Notes: generated by a model from the sequence alone, not told the origin. A stretch of DNA of 64,000 nucleotides from Nocardia nova SH22a (GCF_000523235.1 NZ_CP006850.1:7812001-7876000), one strand, 5' to 3'; positions 39,902 through 48,774 are shown, counted from the first letter of the stretch. A program made the numbers and translations.

Positions 39902-40414
39902 ATGACCGAGCCGACAATGACATGGACGCCACCGATGATCGGCACGGGCACCGAGCGCCAACTACTCGAGGGCGCACTCGACCGCAACCGCGCCGAACTG
40001 ATCAACGCCGTGCGCGGCCTGTCCGAAGCACAAGCCCGCCAGCGCCTCGTCGCCTCCGCGACCACCCCGATCGGCCTGCTCAAACATGCCGCGACCGCCC
40101 AGCGGATCTGGTATCAGCACATCCTGGCAGGACTCCCCGCGAGCAATTGCGACGGCCCCATAGTCGCGGGCGACCCCAGTTTCGTTGTCCCCGACGATGA
40201 AACGGTCGCCGATGTGATCGTCGAATTCGAGCGCAGCACCGCCCGAGCCCGCGAGATCGCCGCCGAATACGACCTCGACGAGACCAGAATCCACCCCCGC
40301 CTCGGCGAAGTCAGCCTCCGATTCATCTACCTGTTCGGCATCGAAGACCTCGCCCGCCACGCGGGCCACGCCGACATCCTCCGCGAACAATTGCTGTCCG
40401 ACCACGAGCGATAG
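39902..40414 (+). CDS. DinB-family (DUF664) protein
   Basis: A 170-residue four-helix-bundle protein of the DinB/DUF664 group, metal-dependent thiol transferase-like. Candidate metal His residues are in LLKHAATAQRIWYQH and ARHAGHADILREQL. The substrate is unknown; relatives use mycothiol or bacillithiol. The start is ambiguous: a perfect 15-bp duplication CGAGCCGACAATGAC (twice, 39892-39921) supplies two in-frame ATGs, 39902 and 39917. Confidence 0.85.
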   Translation: MTEPTMTWTPPMIGTGTERQLLEGALDRNRAELINAVRGLSEAQARQRLVASATTPIGLLKHAATAQRIWYQHILAGLPASNCDGPIVAGDPSFVVPDDETVADVIVEFERSTARAREIAAEYDLDETRIHPRLGEVSLRFIYLFGIEDLARHAGHADILREQLLSDHER

Positions 40415-40455
40415 TCGAGATCACTTCCGGCGCTGCCCGTTCCGCTTGCCAGATA

Positions 40456-40486
40456 CTGAACTATAGTTCCGGGAACTATAGTTCAG
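40456..40486. promoter_or_regulatory. 31-bp nested palindrome in convergent intergenic space
   Basis: CTGAACTATAGTTCC-g-GGAACTATAGTTCAG: perfect 15-base arms around one base, and inside it two direct copies of the 12-bp palindrome GAACTATAGTTC spaced 15 bases apart. Strikingly AT-rich for this genome. It sits between the ends of two convergent genes, so it may be a terminator hairpin; the nested double-site structure looks more like a cooperative operator. Confidence 0.6.
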
Positions 40487-40586
40487 CATTTCTGCACTCG
40501 CGCACTGTAATCGCACTCCGACATAACCGCTGCTCGACGGCACATCTTCAACGTGCGGCGAAGCGGCCGGTGATTCCGCATCGCTT

Positions 40587-41042
40587 CTACGACAGGTTGA
40601 GGTGGCGGTTCGGGGCCATCGCGGCATCGGCCAGGGCCGGTAGCTCGATCACCGAGACACCCTCCTGCTGAAGCTTTTCGACGCCCACGCAATCCTCGAC
40701 GAATGTCGACGGCTCACGCCAGGCGATGACGACCTCCGGGATACCCGCTTCGAGGATGCGGTCGGTACAGGGCAACCGGGTCTTCGTCGCGCGCTCGGAA
40801 CACGGTTCGAGGGTGCTGTAGATGGTGGCGCGGGCCAGTCGCGGATCGTCCACGGCGAGCTTGTTCAGCGCGGATTCCTCCGCATGCACCTTCTCGTCGG
40901 TCTCACGGGAGTACCCGGTCGAGATCTCCTCACCATCAACGACAATCACCGCCCCGACCGAGAAGGCGCCCTCGACAACAGGGCACAGTTCGGCAAGTTC
41001 GATAGCGCGATTCATCCAGTAGTTGTGGTCGTGCTCGCTCAA
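40587..41042 (-). CDS. RibD-like/dCMP-type zinc deaminase (stand-alone domain)
   Basis: A 151-residue cytidine-deaminase-fold protein. The zinc site is HAEE (His and catalytic Glu) with EPCSERATKTRLPC giving the two Cys ligands; spacing and IYSTLEPCSERATKTRLPC resemble the pyrimidine deaminase half of RibD. No reductase domain follows, so it is a single-domain deaminase of unknown substrate (riboflavin intermediate, nucleotide or antibiotic base). TTG at 41042 is the start, with AGGAGG four bases upstream. Confidence 0.82.
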   Translation of the reverse strand: MSEHDHNYWMNRAIELAELCPVVEGAFSVGAVIVVDGEEISTGYSRETDEKVHAEESALNKLAVDDPRLARATIYSTLEPCSERATKTRLPCTDRILEAGIPEVVIAWREPSTFVEDCVGVEKLQQEGVSVIELPALADAAMAPNRHLNLS

Positions 41043-41343
41043 GAGTCCTCCTTGAAGTGGTAAACGCAGTCGACAGCCTCACCGAGCGGCACGATATTCG
41101 CCGTCATCGGCACGCCTGGCAGGTTTCCACGCGTCGAACCGAAATCAACACCGGCGACAGCGAGCCGCCGGTTGATCTACGCGGTCACACCTGGACGATT
41201 TGTCAGCAAACGCCGCTCTCGCTCAACGGTTTTGCCGCTCCGGTCGACAAGCTCGGCGAGGTGAACGAAGCGCGGTACATCGCTCTCCGATCAGCATCGA
41301 ACCCGGTGCCATCTGACGTTGAATACTACTGCTTCCCAAATGT
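41043..41343. other. Intergenic stretch, nothing recognised
   Basis: About 300 bases of lower GC between the deaminase start and the end of the XRE regulator gene. A plus-strand frame from 41057 crosses it but has no codon bias or protein-like composition. It presumably holds the deaminase promoter; I see no clear element. Confidence 0.3.
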
Positions 41344-42567
41344 TTACGCGGCTATGCCGATCCGCCTGCCGAGTTCCCGAACATCTGCGCGCATCCCCGA
41401 TGGCGGCGACTTCAGCAGATCGAGCATCATCTCGCGCGCATATCCGTTGTAGCGGATCGTTTCCGGCGCTGTCCGTTCCGACTTCGACAGCAATGCGAAC
41501 GCCGCCGCCAATTGATCGCGTTGCGCATATGCCCGGGCCACTTCGATGAAATGCCTGCTACGCCGTGGTACCGACACGATCCGATCCGCGTCGAACCCCT
41601 CCGCCGCGCGCAATGCCTCGCCCGAACGCCGCAGCTCGACGCCGAGTGTCACGGCGTGCGCCGACATCACCGGCGCCGAAAACGACGTCTGCACATGCCG
41701 ATATGCCGGACCGAGCCGTCGCGCGTAGTCATCGGCGGTCTCCCAGGCCGCCCACGCCTCGCCGAACCGACCGCGTCGCGCGTGCACGTAGGCGATCTCC
41801 GCTTCCAGCGCACCGACAATGCCCCGCCAGTCGTCGGCGGTTTCATCGCGGACCACGTAGGGCTCCAGACGCTCGATCGCGTCACGGGCCAGTCCGATGG
41901 CTTCCTCCCATCGACCGGAATCGCGCAATGCCTGCACCATCGACCACGCACTACATGCGATCACGTACGGATCGTCTGCTTCATAGCCTTGTTCCAGGCC
42001 CCGATCGGCGACCATCCACACCAACTCCGGCGCGGGCTGATAGGCGACGTAGAAGTCAGCGAGCTGATAGACACCGGCCAGCAGCTTCCGGGCCGAACGG
42101 CGCTCGGGCCCGACCGTGCGCGCCGCACGCTGCGCGTCGCGGAGCAAACCAGGCAACAACGAGCCGAGCTGCGTCCGATGATCCGGGCTGGAGTGCCGGA
42201 TCTGCCATGCCTGCCGCAATCGCTCGGCGAGATGCTGCACATTCGGCTCTCGGTCGGATGCCGCTGTCCGGAAATCGGTGAGGGCGGCCTGCACCCTGGT
42301 CAGCGCAGCATGCCGCTCACCAGCGAAAACGGCTACCGGTACGGAATGCCCGCCACCGGTCAGCTCCGCAAGATCCGCGATCTCCAGAGCCTGGGCGATA
42401 CGCAGGAGCATCGACAGCCGCGGCGTCTGCAAACGCCCGTTCTCCACGGCCTTCAACCACTCGGCCGACTTACCGATCAGACCTGCCAGGACAGGCCGCG
42501 ACATTCCCGCACGCTCGCGGTGAATCTTGACCCTGTGGCCGATCGCCAAACTGTTTTCGCCATGCAC
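41344..42567 (-). CDS. XRE-family regulator with TPR-like C-terminal domain
   Basis: A 407-residue regulator. Residues 7-65 are an XRE helix-turn-helix (IGHRVKIHRERAGMSRPVLA, then IGKSAEWLKAVENGR). The remaining 330 residues are helical repeats resembling TPRs (FGEAWAAWETADDYARRLG is one), a design common in actinobacterial regulators that bind peptides or partner proteins. GTG at 42567 has GGAAGG seven bases upstream; the much longer in-frame extension has no homology. Divergent from three very small genes, with an operator overlapping its own -35. Confidence 0.85.
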   Translation of the reverse strand: MHGENSLAIGHRVKIHRERAGMSRPVLAGLIGKSAEWLKAVENGRLQTPRLSMLLRIAQALEIADLAELTGGGHSVPVAVFAGERHAALTRVQAALTDFRTAASDREPNVQHLAERLRQAWQIRHSSPDHRTQLGSLLPGLLRDAQRAARTVGPERRSARKLLAGVYQLADFYVAYQPAPELVWMVADRGLEQGYEADDPYVIACSAWSMVQALRDSGRWEEAIGLARDAIERLEPYVVRDETADDWRGIVGALEAEIAYVHARRGRFGEAWAAWETADDYARRLGPAYRHVQTSFSAPVMSAHAVTLGVELRRSGEALRAAEGFDADRIVSVPRRSRHFIEVARAYAQRDQLAAAFALLSKSERTAPETIRYNGYAREMMLDLLKSPPSGMRADVRELGRRIGIAA

Positions 42568-42601
42568 GGTAACGCCTTCCGCTGAGTGGCTCGACCCCAC
42601 C

Positions 42602-42637
42602 AGCCTATCGCTGATGCATGGGGTACGGAACGTACCC
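42602..42637 (-). promoter_or_regulatory. Promoter of the XRE gene with overlapping palindrome
   Basis: On the minus strand, TTCCGT (42630-42625) and TAGGCT (42607-42602) lie 17 bases apart, 35 bases before the start codon. GGGTACG-gaa-CGTACCC at 42621-42637 is a perfect 17-bp inverted repeat covering the -35, so autoregulation by the XRE protein is likely. Inferred from sequence only. Confidence 0.55.
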
Positions 42638-42816
42638 GACCACGCAATCCCCTGCTCATACGGTCTCTTCGAGCCCCGCCGCCGGGTGGCGCAGACCTCG
42701 GCGGCGGGCGCGAACCATTCGATCCAGTTACCGGAAAGCGAATCGACCATGAGAACCGTTGCACTCGCGAAACCGATAGCCCGGCACGGACGCTCGCGCC
42801 ATGCGGGGAGGCGCTC

Positions 42817-42984
42817 GTGATCGTGTTGACGATCGGCAGTCTGGCCTCGGCGGCCGGGATCTACTTCGTCATTGTCGCTTGGCCTCAACGTATTCCGAAG
42901 GATCGGACGGTGGCCGCGATCCGGCATCGTGTCGAATCCGAACGTCGCACCCACTACCCGCGAGGTAACAGGCATGGACGCTGA
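42817..42984 (+). CDS. Small membrane protein (55 aa) divergent from XRE regulator
   Basis: GTG at 42817 has GGAGG five bases upstream. The 55-residue protein has one N-terminal hydrophobic helix (VIVLTIGSLASAAGIYFVIV) and a basic cytosolic tail (KDRTVAAIRHRVESERR). Its 3' end overlaps the next gene by 11 bases. No family recognised. First of three overlapping small genes. Confidence 0.6.
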   Translation: MIVLTIGSLASAAGIYFVIVAWPQRIPKDRTVAAIRHRVESERRTHYPRGNRHGR

Positions 42985-43327
42985 CGACCCAGCCTTCGCG
43001 ATGGGCTACGTATGCGTCGACCTGGTGAAAACCATGACCGGAGTGGACTTTCGAGCGCGCCAGGTCTCCGCCCGGCTCGGATACCAGTATCTCGGGCTGT
43101 GCCGCAGCAGCAGCCTGATCGTGCCCGCGGCGCTACTGGACCACATCGCGACACACCAGGTCGAATTACTGATCGTCCCCGACCTGACCCACCTGCGCGG
43201 CCGGGTACCGCCGGAACTCGCTGAACTCACCGACATCCACAACCTCGCGACCGGCCACACCTACGAACGATGGGGCGCGTACGCACCCGACGAAGGCCGC
43301 CACCCGAACCCGCTGACTCCCCGATGA
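42974..43327 (+). CDS. Hypothetical protein (117 aa) in XRE-linked small-gene operon
   Basis: ATG at 42974 opens a soluble 117-residue protein (contains RQVSARLGYQYLGLCRSSS and LLIVPDLTHLRGRVPPELAE). The alternation of beta-type and helical stretches and the IVPD-x-THL segment faintly recall resolvase or toprim-like folds, but catalytic residues are not evident and I do not assign it. Overlaps both neighbours (the next ATG overlaps its TGA). Confidence 0.65.
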   Translation: MDADDPAFAMGYVCVDLVKTMTGVDFRARQVSARLGYQYLGLCRSSSLIVPAALLDHIATHQVELLIVPDLTHLRGRVPPELAELTDIHNLATGHTYERWGAYAPDEGRHPNPLTPR

Positions 43328-43572
43328 GCACGGCGAAACCAGCGCTGCCACAACGCCACCCGTCCGTGTCCGCTCCGGCGGACTGGTCGGCGACCATCGC
43401 CCTGCTGGACGATCTGCTCGACGCCCTGCGCGCGTGGCAGCCCAGCGACCTACCGCCGACACCTCCCACCGAACAAGACCTGGCCGCAATCGACGCAGTG
43501 GCCGACAGACCCAGACCCCCCGAACTTTTCGTGCAGAGTCGAGCAAAAATGCGGGAAAGCCCGACAAAATGA
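43324..43572 (+). CDS. Hypothetical Pro-rich small protein (82 aa)
   Basis: ATG at 43324 overlaps the preceding stop (ATGA). The 82-residue protein has a central helix (WSATIALLDDLLDALRAWQ) flanked by Pro-rich segments. Third gene of the small operon. Function unknown; by size and position it may be a partner of the XRE regulator or of the preceding protein. Confidence 0.55.
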   Translation: MSTAKPALPQRHPSVSAPADWSATIALLDDLLDALRAWQPSDLPPTPPTEQDLAAIDAVADRPRPPELFVQSRAKMRESPTK

Positions 43573-43706
43573 CGAGGTTCGCACGATTAGTTCACCATCG
43601 CGGGCCGGGCTGGGCCGGACGAGCACATTCCGGTACGGATGCCCGCGGTGATCAACTCGCGCCGGAGTCACAACATCAACCTTTCCGGACGCGGCAGTAG
43701 CCGTCG

Positions 43707-44980
43707 TCACGCGTCCTCGTCGTAGTCAGCGGTTGTGATGGAGGAGCGCTCGGAGGTGCCCACGGCGTCGTAGCCGACATGCCCCTCGTCGGTCGCGAGG
43801 CCCAGGGTGTGGGGGTGGAGCCTATCGCCGCACGCGCAGGAAGGGCAGTGCGCTCGGCAGCGGGTCGCACCGCTTTCGGGCGTGATGGAACGTTCGGTCT
43901 CGGTGTGATTGCTTGAAGCGCAATGTAATTCGATATATTCGCGATCGTCACATTCTGTGGCGGGGTGCCCACCACCGGCGGGCGGCTCTCCAGCTTGTCG
44001 ATGCGCTGGGACATGGATTCCACTTGCTCGCGCAGTTTTTCGTAACGTCGGGTGAGGGCGTCGATGCGGTCGGCCAAGTGGTTGTTCTCCCGCTTCGCGT
44101 CATCGAGGATGTTCTGTCCGGTGGCGAATGCGGTGTCCAGTTGGCCGAGTGCGTAGTCGTCGGCGGCGGGGCCCGGTGCGGGTGTCATCGCGGCGCCGCG
44201 ATCGACGCTGGCGATGAGAACGGCGACACTCTCGCGGCCCCGGGCCGATATGTCCCCGCTGTGCCGGGCCAGCGGTGCGAGTTCGCTTGCCAATGAGTCG
44301 AATTCGGTGATCGTGGCGTCGAGTTCGGCTACCTTGCCGGGGTAGGTGTCGATTCCGCTGCGATCGACACCGGTCACTCCCGCGGGTGGTTTCGGCGTGG
44401 TCGGGCCGGTCCGCACACCCACACCGAAATCGCGCCAGACACCGCACAGATAGCCGGGAAGTTCGCGGTACATCTGCTCGATCGGCGCGGAAAGACGATC
44501 CGGCATAACGATATTCGTCATTTCGACAGGGCATCCGCCGTTGCCGATATCGATCCCCCGCACCGCCACCGGCCCGGACGAACGCGACTGCGGCGATGCC
44601 TCGTAGGCGGCGAAACCGGCCCCCAGCGCGGCGATCGGACTGGCGTCGTACTTGTTCCACGGCAGCAGAACTCTGGACGCGATGCGATCGATGTTCCGCG
44701 CGCCCGAACCGGACAGTGTCCTGCCTGCCGCACGAACGATCCCGTCGCGCACCAGTTTTCCGCCGAGATCGGTGGCCCACGCACCGCCCGCACCACCGAT
44801 ACCCGCGACAGCGGCCTCCTCGAGCGCCTGCCCGGTGCCCTTCCCGTCGCCCAGGGTCGCGCCCGCGTAGGTCGCCAACGCACCACCCAGCATCGCGCCC
44901 GGCGGCCCGAGGACCGCGCCACCGACCGTCGCGCCCACGACGGCACCGGCATCGGCCCAGGTGAAACCGAAAATGCCCAC
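43707..44980 (-). CDS. Glycine-zipper protein with coiled coil and apparent frame switch
   Basis: The first 60 residues are a glycine-zipper hydrophobic hairpin (AGAVVGATVGGAVLGPPGA). A middle part follows with several Cys and a coiled coil at about residues 300-333 (KLREQVESMSQRIDKLES). After that the open frame (to 43676) turns into poor-codon Pro/Arg/Thr-rich sequence, whereas the +2 frame gives a well-biased Cys/His-rich, acidic end: ECDDREYIELHC, CRAHCPSCACGDRLHPH and SSITTADYDEDA, stopping at 43707-43709. The switch lies between about 43925 and 43990 and no start codon is available for a separate gene. Either a frameshift mutation or sequencing error, or recoding. Function unknown. Confidence 0.6.
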
Positions 44981-45164
44981 CAGCCGAAGCTAGGTGGGCA
45001 TTGTCGTGATTCGACCGGACGAAACGAGTCCTTGACGGTCCCCGCGCCGGGTTTGACGGGTTTCGTGCGAAACAGGTCGCCGTTACGGCTGCGTCGCCTC
45101 GGTCAGATCCAGAGCGATTTCGAACGGCACGGTGGCGTGCAGCTTCATCCAGGATCGGCAGTAG

Positions 45165-45200
45165 ACTACCATTAATGATAGTTTCATAAATGGTAGTTTC
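45165..45200. promoter_or_regulatory. AT-rich repeats upstream of the ATPase gene
   Basis: ACTACCATT (45165-45173) and its complement AATGGTAGT (45189-45197) form an inverted repeat, overlaid on two direct repeats AATGATAGTTTC (45174-45185) and AATGGTAGTTTC (45189-45200) spaced 15 bases. It lies 40 bases before the ATPase start in a patch of low GC. Probably the promoter with a regulator site. Confidence 0.5.
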
Positions 45201-45239
45201 TCTGGATGCAGTCTTCTGGGTGCAGTGGATGGGAGCCGC

Positions 45240-46661
45240 GTGGACGGATTCATCGGACGTAGGAGCGAACTCGAAGCCCTCGAGGAATCGCTCGACTCTG
45301 TGCGCCGCGGCAGTCGAACCGGACGCCCCGGGCGTGCGATCTTGATTCGCGGCCGACGTCGCGTGGGTAAGTCACGGCTGGTGGAAGAGTTTCTGGAACG
45401 GACCCACGTCCCCAATTTGTTCTTCACGGCGGTGGGCGGCTCTCGAGAAACGGACCTGGAAGCATTCGGGCGCGAAGTCGCCGCGTCCGATCTCCCCGGC
45501 GCACAACGGGTGGCCGAGTTCGCAGCCCCGCCGACGTGGGGCGCGGCCCTCGAAATGCTCGCCACCGCACTGCCGGTCGACCAGCCGAGTGTGGTCGTGC
45601 TCGACGAGATGCCGTATCTGGTGCGCGAGGATCCGACATTCGAAGGGGTCCTGCAGAAAGCGTTCGACCGCGTCCTGTCCAAACTGCCGGTTCTACTGAT
45701 TCTGATCGGTTCCGATGTGGCCATGATGGAGCAGCTCAACACCCATGGTCGCCCGTTCTATCAGCGCGGCACCGAAATGGTTGTGCCACCGCTGAATCCG
45801 CAGGACGTCGCGTCCATGCTGGACCTTGCTCCCGCGGATGCGTTCGATGCCTATCTGATAACCGGTGGGCTACCCCTGATTCTGGAGGAGTGGCCGCGCG
45901 GAGCCACGCTCTGGGAGTACCTGGAATTCGCCCTGTGCCGACCGACCTCCGCACTGCTGGTCAGTGGTGAACGTGTGCTGGCCGCGGAATTTCCCACCGA
46001 AGCGCAGGCACGTACCGTCCTCGGCGCGGTCGGCCACGGCGAACGCACATTCACCACGATCAGCCGCGCCGCCGGGGGTCTGAGCCCGACCTCGCTCACC
46101 CGATCGCTCGATACGCTGACCAACCGTCGAATCGTGGCAGCCGAACGCCCGTTGTCGGTGCGGCCGAGCAGGGAGACCCGGTATCGCGTCGAGGACCCGT
46201 ACCTGCGGTTCTGGCTTTCCTTCCTCGGCCCCGGCCTGCCCGTAGTGGAACGCGGTCGTGGCGATCGGGTGGTCGAAACCATCCGCACCAGCTGGACATC
46301 CTGGCGCGGACGGGCAATCGAACCGGTAATCCGAGAGGCGCTGTGGCGTTCCGCCGACGAGTTTCTCCCGGACGGGACCGGCGTTGTCGGAGGCTATTGG
46401 ACACGGACCAACGATCCCGAAATCGATGTAGTCGGCGCCGACCGTGGACCGGTCGCCAAACGAATCACCTGCGTCGGATCGGTGAAGTGGAAAGACAATA
46501 CGACATTCGATCATCGAGATGTCGCTCGTCTGATCACCCACCGAGCTCAACTGCCAGGTGCCACCGACCGCACCGAACTCGTAGCAGTGGCCCGTCGGCC
46601 GAGCCCTGTCGAAGGTGTCCAGATGCTCGGCCCGTCGGAACTGATCGCCGCTTGGATCTGA
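45240..46661 (+). CDS. ATP-binding protein, archaeal-ATPase type with DUF234/PD-(D/E)XK-like C-terminus
   Basis: A 473-residue STAND/AAA-like ATPase. It starts with the family hallmark FIGRRSELEALE; Walker A is IRGRRRVGKSRL and Walker B SVVVLDEMPYL; the sensor region reads LLILIGSDVAMME. After a winged-helix part (LSPTSLTRSLDTLTNRRIV) the C-terminal 100 residues show a nuclease-like core, DPEIDVVG then VGSVKW (D..K pattern). Such proteins are widespread in archaea and mobile in bacteria; some may act in defence, but no function is established. GTG at 45240 has GGGAG upstream; GTG 45225 is the alternative. Confidence 0.82.
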   Translation: MDGFIGRRSELEALEESLDSVRRGSRTGRPGRAILIRGRRRVGKSRLVEEFLERTHVPNLFFTAVGGSRETDLEAFGREVAASDLPGAQRVAEFAAPPTWGAALEMLATALPVDQPSVVVLDEMPYLVREDPTFEGVLQKAFDRVLSKLPVLLILIGSDVAMMEQLNTHGRPFYQRGTEMVVPPLNPQDVASMLDLAPADAFDAYLITGGLPLILEEWPRGATLWEYLEFALCRPTSALLVSGERVLAAEFPTEAQARTVLGAVGHGERTFTTISRAAGGLSPTSLTRSLDTLTNRRIVAAERPLSVRPSRETRYRVEDPYLRFWLSFLGPGLPVVERGRGDRVVETIRTSWTSWRGRAIEPVIREALWRSADEFLPDGTGVVGGYWTRTNDPEIDVVGADRGPVAKRITCVGSVKWKDNTTFDHRDVARLITHRAQLPGATDRTELVAVARRPSPVEGVQMLGPSELIAAWI

Positions 46662-46686
46662 TCCGCAAGCGATCCAGCGATCCGGC

Positions 46687-47694
46687 TCAGAGAGCGCGCA
46701 AGCGCGGCGCCAGGTCGCGGGCGAACAGGTCCAGGAAGCGGCGCTGGTCGTGGCCGGGGGCGTGGAAGACCAGGTGGTTGAGGCCCGCGTCGAGGTAGGG
46801 CTTGATCAGCTCGACGGCCTGGTCCGGGTCGCTGGCCACGATCCAGCGCTTGGCGATCTGTTCGATCGGGAGGGCGTCGGCGGCGGCCTCCATTTCGATC
46901 GGGTCGGTGATGGAGTGCTTCTGTTCGGGGGTCAGGGACAGGGGTGCCCAGAAGCGCGTGTTCTCCAGTGCCAGTTCGGGATCGGTGTCGTAGGAGATCT
47001 TGATCTCGATCATCCGGTCGATGTCGCCGAGGTTGCGGCCGACCTTCTCTGCGCCCTCGGTGACGGCGGGCATCAGCTTCTCGGTGTAGAGGTCCATGCC
47101 CTTGCCGGAGGTGCAGATGAAACCGTCACCGGCGCGACCGGCGTAGCGGGCCACCACCGGGCCGCCCGCGGCGATGTAGACGGGGATACCGGCCGGTGGC
47201 ACGTCGTAGATGGAGGCGCCGACGGTGGTGTAGTACTGGCCCTCGAAGCTGACCCGGTCACCGGTCCACAGCGCGCGCATCAGGTCCACCGATTCCCGCA
47301 GACGCGCGAAACGCTCCTTGAACTCCGGCCATTCGCCCTGATACCCGGTGGCGATCTCGTTGAGCGCCTCGCCGGTCCCCACGCCGAGCATGATCCGGTC
47401 GGGGTACAGGCAGCCCATCGTGGCGAATGCCTGCGCGATGACCGCGGGGTTGTAGCGGAAGGTGGGGGTCAGCACCGAGGTGCCCAGCTGGATCCGCGAG
47501 GTGCGCTCGCCGACCGCGGTCATCCAGGCCAGGGAGAAGGGTGCGTGGCCGCCCTCGTGCCGCCACGGCTGGAAGTGATCACTGACGGTCGCGCTGTCGA
47601 GCCCGTGCTCTTCGACCAGGACGCCGAGCTCGACGAGCTCACGTGGTCCGAATTGTTCCGCAGACGCCTTGTATCCGAGCTTGAGATCACTCAC
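46687..47694 (-). CDS. fgd1: F420-dependent glucose-6-phosphate dehydrogenase
   Basis: Oxidises glucose-6-phosphate to 6-phosphogluconolactone and supplies F420H2. The 335-residue luciferase-like barrel matches M. tuberculosis FGD1 in length and numbering: His40 and Trp44 in [11 protein letters not shown] and the Glu region [32 protein letters not shown] is also conserved. GTG at 47694 has AGGAG eight bases upstream; the longer frame to 47862 is upstream sequence. In M. tuberculosis fgd1 precedes pta directly; here 11 kb of other genes separates them. It serves the Ddn-like proteins of this window. Confidence 0.97.
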   Translation of the reverse strand: MSDLKLGYKASAEQFGPRELVELGVLVEEHGLDSATVSDHFQPWRHEGGHAPFSLAWMTAVGERTSRIQLGTSVLTPTFRYNPAVIAQAFATMGCLYPDRIMLGVGTGEALNEIATGYQGEWPEFKERFARLRESVDLMRALWTGDRVSFEGQYYTTVGASIYDVPPAGIPVYIAAGGPVVARYAGRAGDGFICTSGKGMDLYTEKLMPAVTEGAEKVGRNLGDIDRMIEIKISYDTDPELALENTRFWAPLSLTPEQKHSITDPIEMEAAADALPIEQIAKRWIVASDPDQAVELIKPYLDAGLNHLVFHAPGHDQRRFLDLFARDLAPRLRAL

Positions 47695-47967
47695 TTGCGT
47701 CACTCCTGTCGCCGTCACGTGCTTGAAGGCCGACTTCCGAACGGAAGCGACCGCATAGACCGAGTGCAGCGCTGAACGGATGGTTTCGCATTCCACCGCG
47801 CGGCATTGCTGCGGTCCCCTCGACCATAGCCACACACCTATTTCGAGCGTGTGGGCAGTCACATCAACCGGACGGTGATATATCGCACTCTCGCCGAATC
47901 GCCCGGTCCGGCCGATTCCGTGCGCGCGCCGTTACCCATGTGACGGCCGAACGCTCACAATTGGCGG

Positions 47968-48768
47968 GTGACCTCCGACGACGAACCGATTCTGTCCTAC
48001 CTGACCGATATGGACGGGGTGCTGGTACACGAGGACCATCTGATTCCGGGCGCCGACGCATTTCTCTCGGAATTGAGTGAGCGCGGCATCCCCTACCTGG
48101 TGCTGACCAACAATTCCATTCGCACGCCGCGCGATCTGCAGGCGCGATTGCGCCGGATCGGGCTCGATATCCCGGCCGAGTCGATCTGGACCTCGGCGAC
48201 GGCGACCGCGACCTTCCTCGACGAGCAGCGGCCGGGCGGAACGGCGTATGTCGTGGGCGAATCCGGGCTCACGACGGCACTGCACGAAATCGGCTACGTG
48301 CTCACCGACAGCGATCCCGACTACGTCGTACTCGGTGAGACCCGGACCTATTCGTTCGAGGCGATCACCACCGCGATCCGGCTGGTGGAGCGCGGCGCCC
48401 GGTTCATCGCCACCAATCCGGACCCGACCGGGCCGTCCCGCGAGGGCGTGCTGCCCGCGACCGGATCGGTGGCAGCGCTGATCACTCGCGCCACCGGACG
48501 CGATCCGTACTACGTCGGCAAACCCAATCCGCTGATGATGCGTTCGGCGCTGCGGCGGATCGGCGCGCATTCGCAATCGTCGGTGATGATCGGCGACCGG
48601 ATGGACACCGATGTGATCGCCGGGCTGGAGGCCGGAATGCGGACCCTGCTGGTCACGTCCGGAATCTCCACCCGCGCGTCGATGGAGCAATTCCCCTATC
48701 GCCCGACGACCGTCATCGATTCGGTGGCGGATCTGGTGGGCCGCACGGAGAATCCGTTCGCGGCCTGA
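47968..48768 (+). CDS. HAD-IIA phosphatase (NagD-like)
   Basis: A 266-residue HAD hydrolase of subclass IIA. Motif I is LTDMDGVLVHED, motif II VLTNNS, the cap spans about residues 75-180, the motif III Lys is in YYVGKPNPLMM, and motif IV is MIGDRMDTDVIAG. It dephosphorylates small phosphorylated metabolites (NagD acts on UMP; others on phosphoglycolate or glycerol phosphate). Start GTG at 47968. Convergent with metZ (6 bases between stops). Confidence 0.93.
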   Translation: MTSDDEPILSYLTDMDGVLVHEDHLIPGADAFLSELSERGIPYLVLTNNSIRTPRDLQARLRRIGLDIPAESIWTSATATATFLDEQRPGGTAYVVGESGLTTALHEIGYVLTDSDPDYVVLGETRTYSFEAITTAIRLVERGARFIATNPDPTGPSREGVLPATGSVAALITRATGRDPYYVGKPNPLMMRSALRRIGAHSQSSVMIGDRMDTDVIAGLEAGMRTLLVTSGISTRASMEQFPYRPTTVIDSVADLVGRTENPFAA

Positions 48769-48774
48769 CGGTCC

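Noticed and set aside
37833..39905. 690-codon plus-strand frame across the sensor kinase gene
   Set aside because: Antisense shadow; the minus strand encodes a complete kinase with all catalytic motifs.
40456..40486. Terminal inverted repeat of an insertion sequence, or a CRISPR repeat
   Set aside because: No transposase, no second distant copy, no spacers; it is a single local palindrome.
41057..41452. 131-codon plus-strand frame
   Set aside because: No codon bias, overlaps the end of the XRE gene, no motif.
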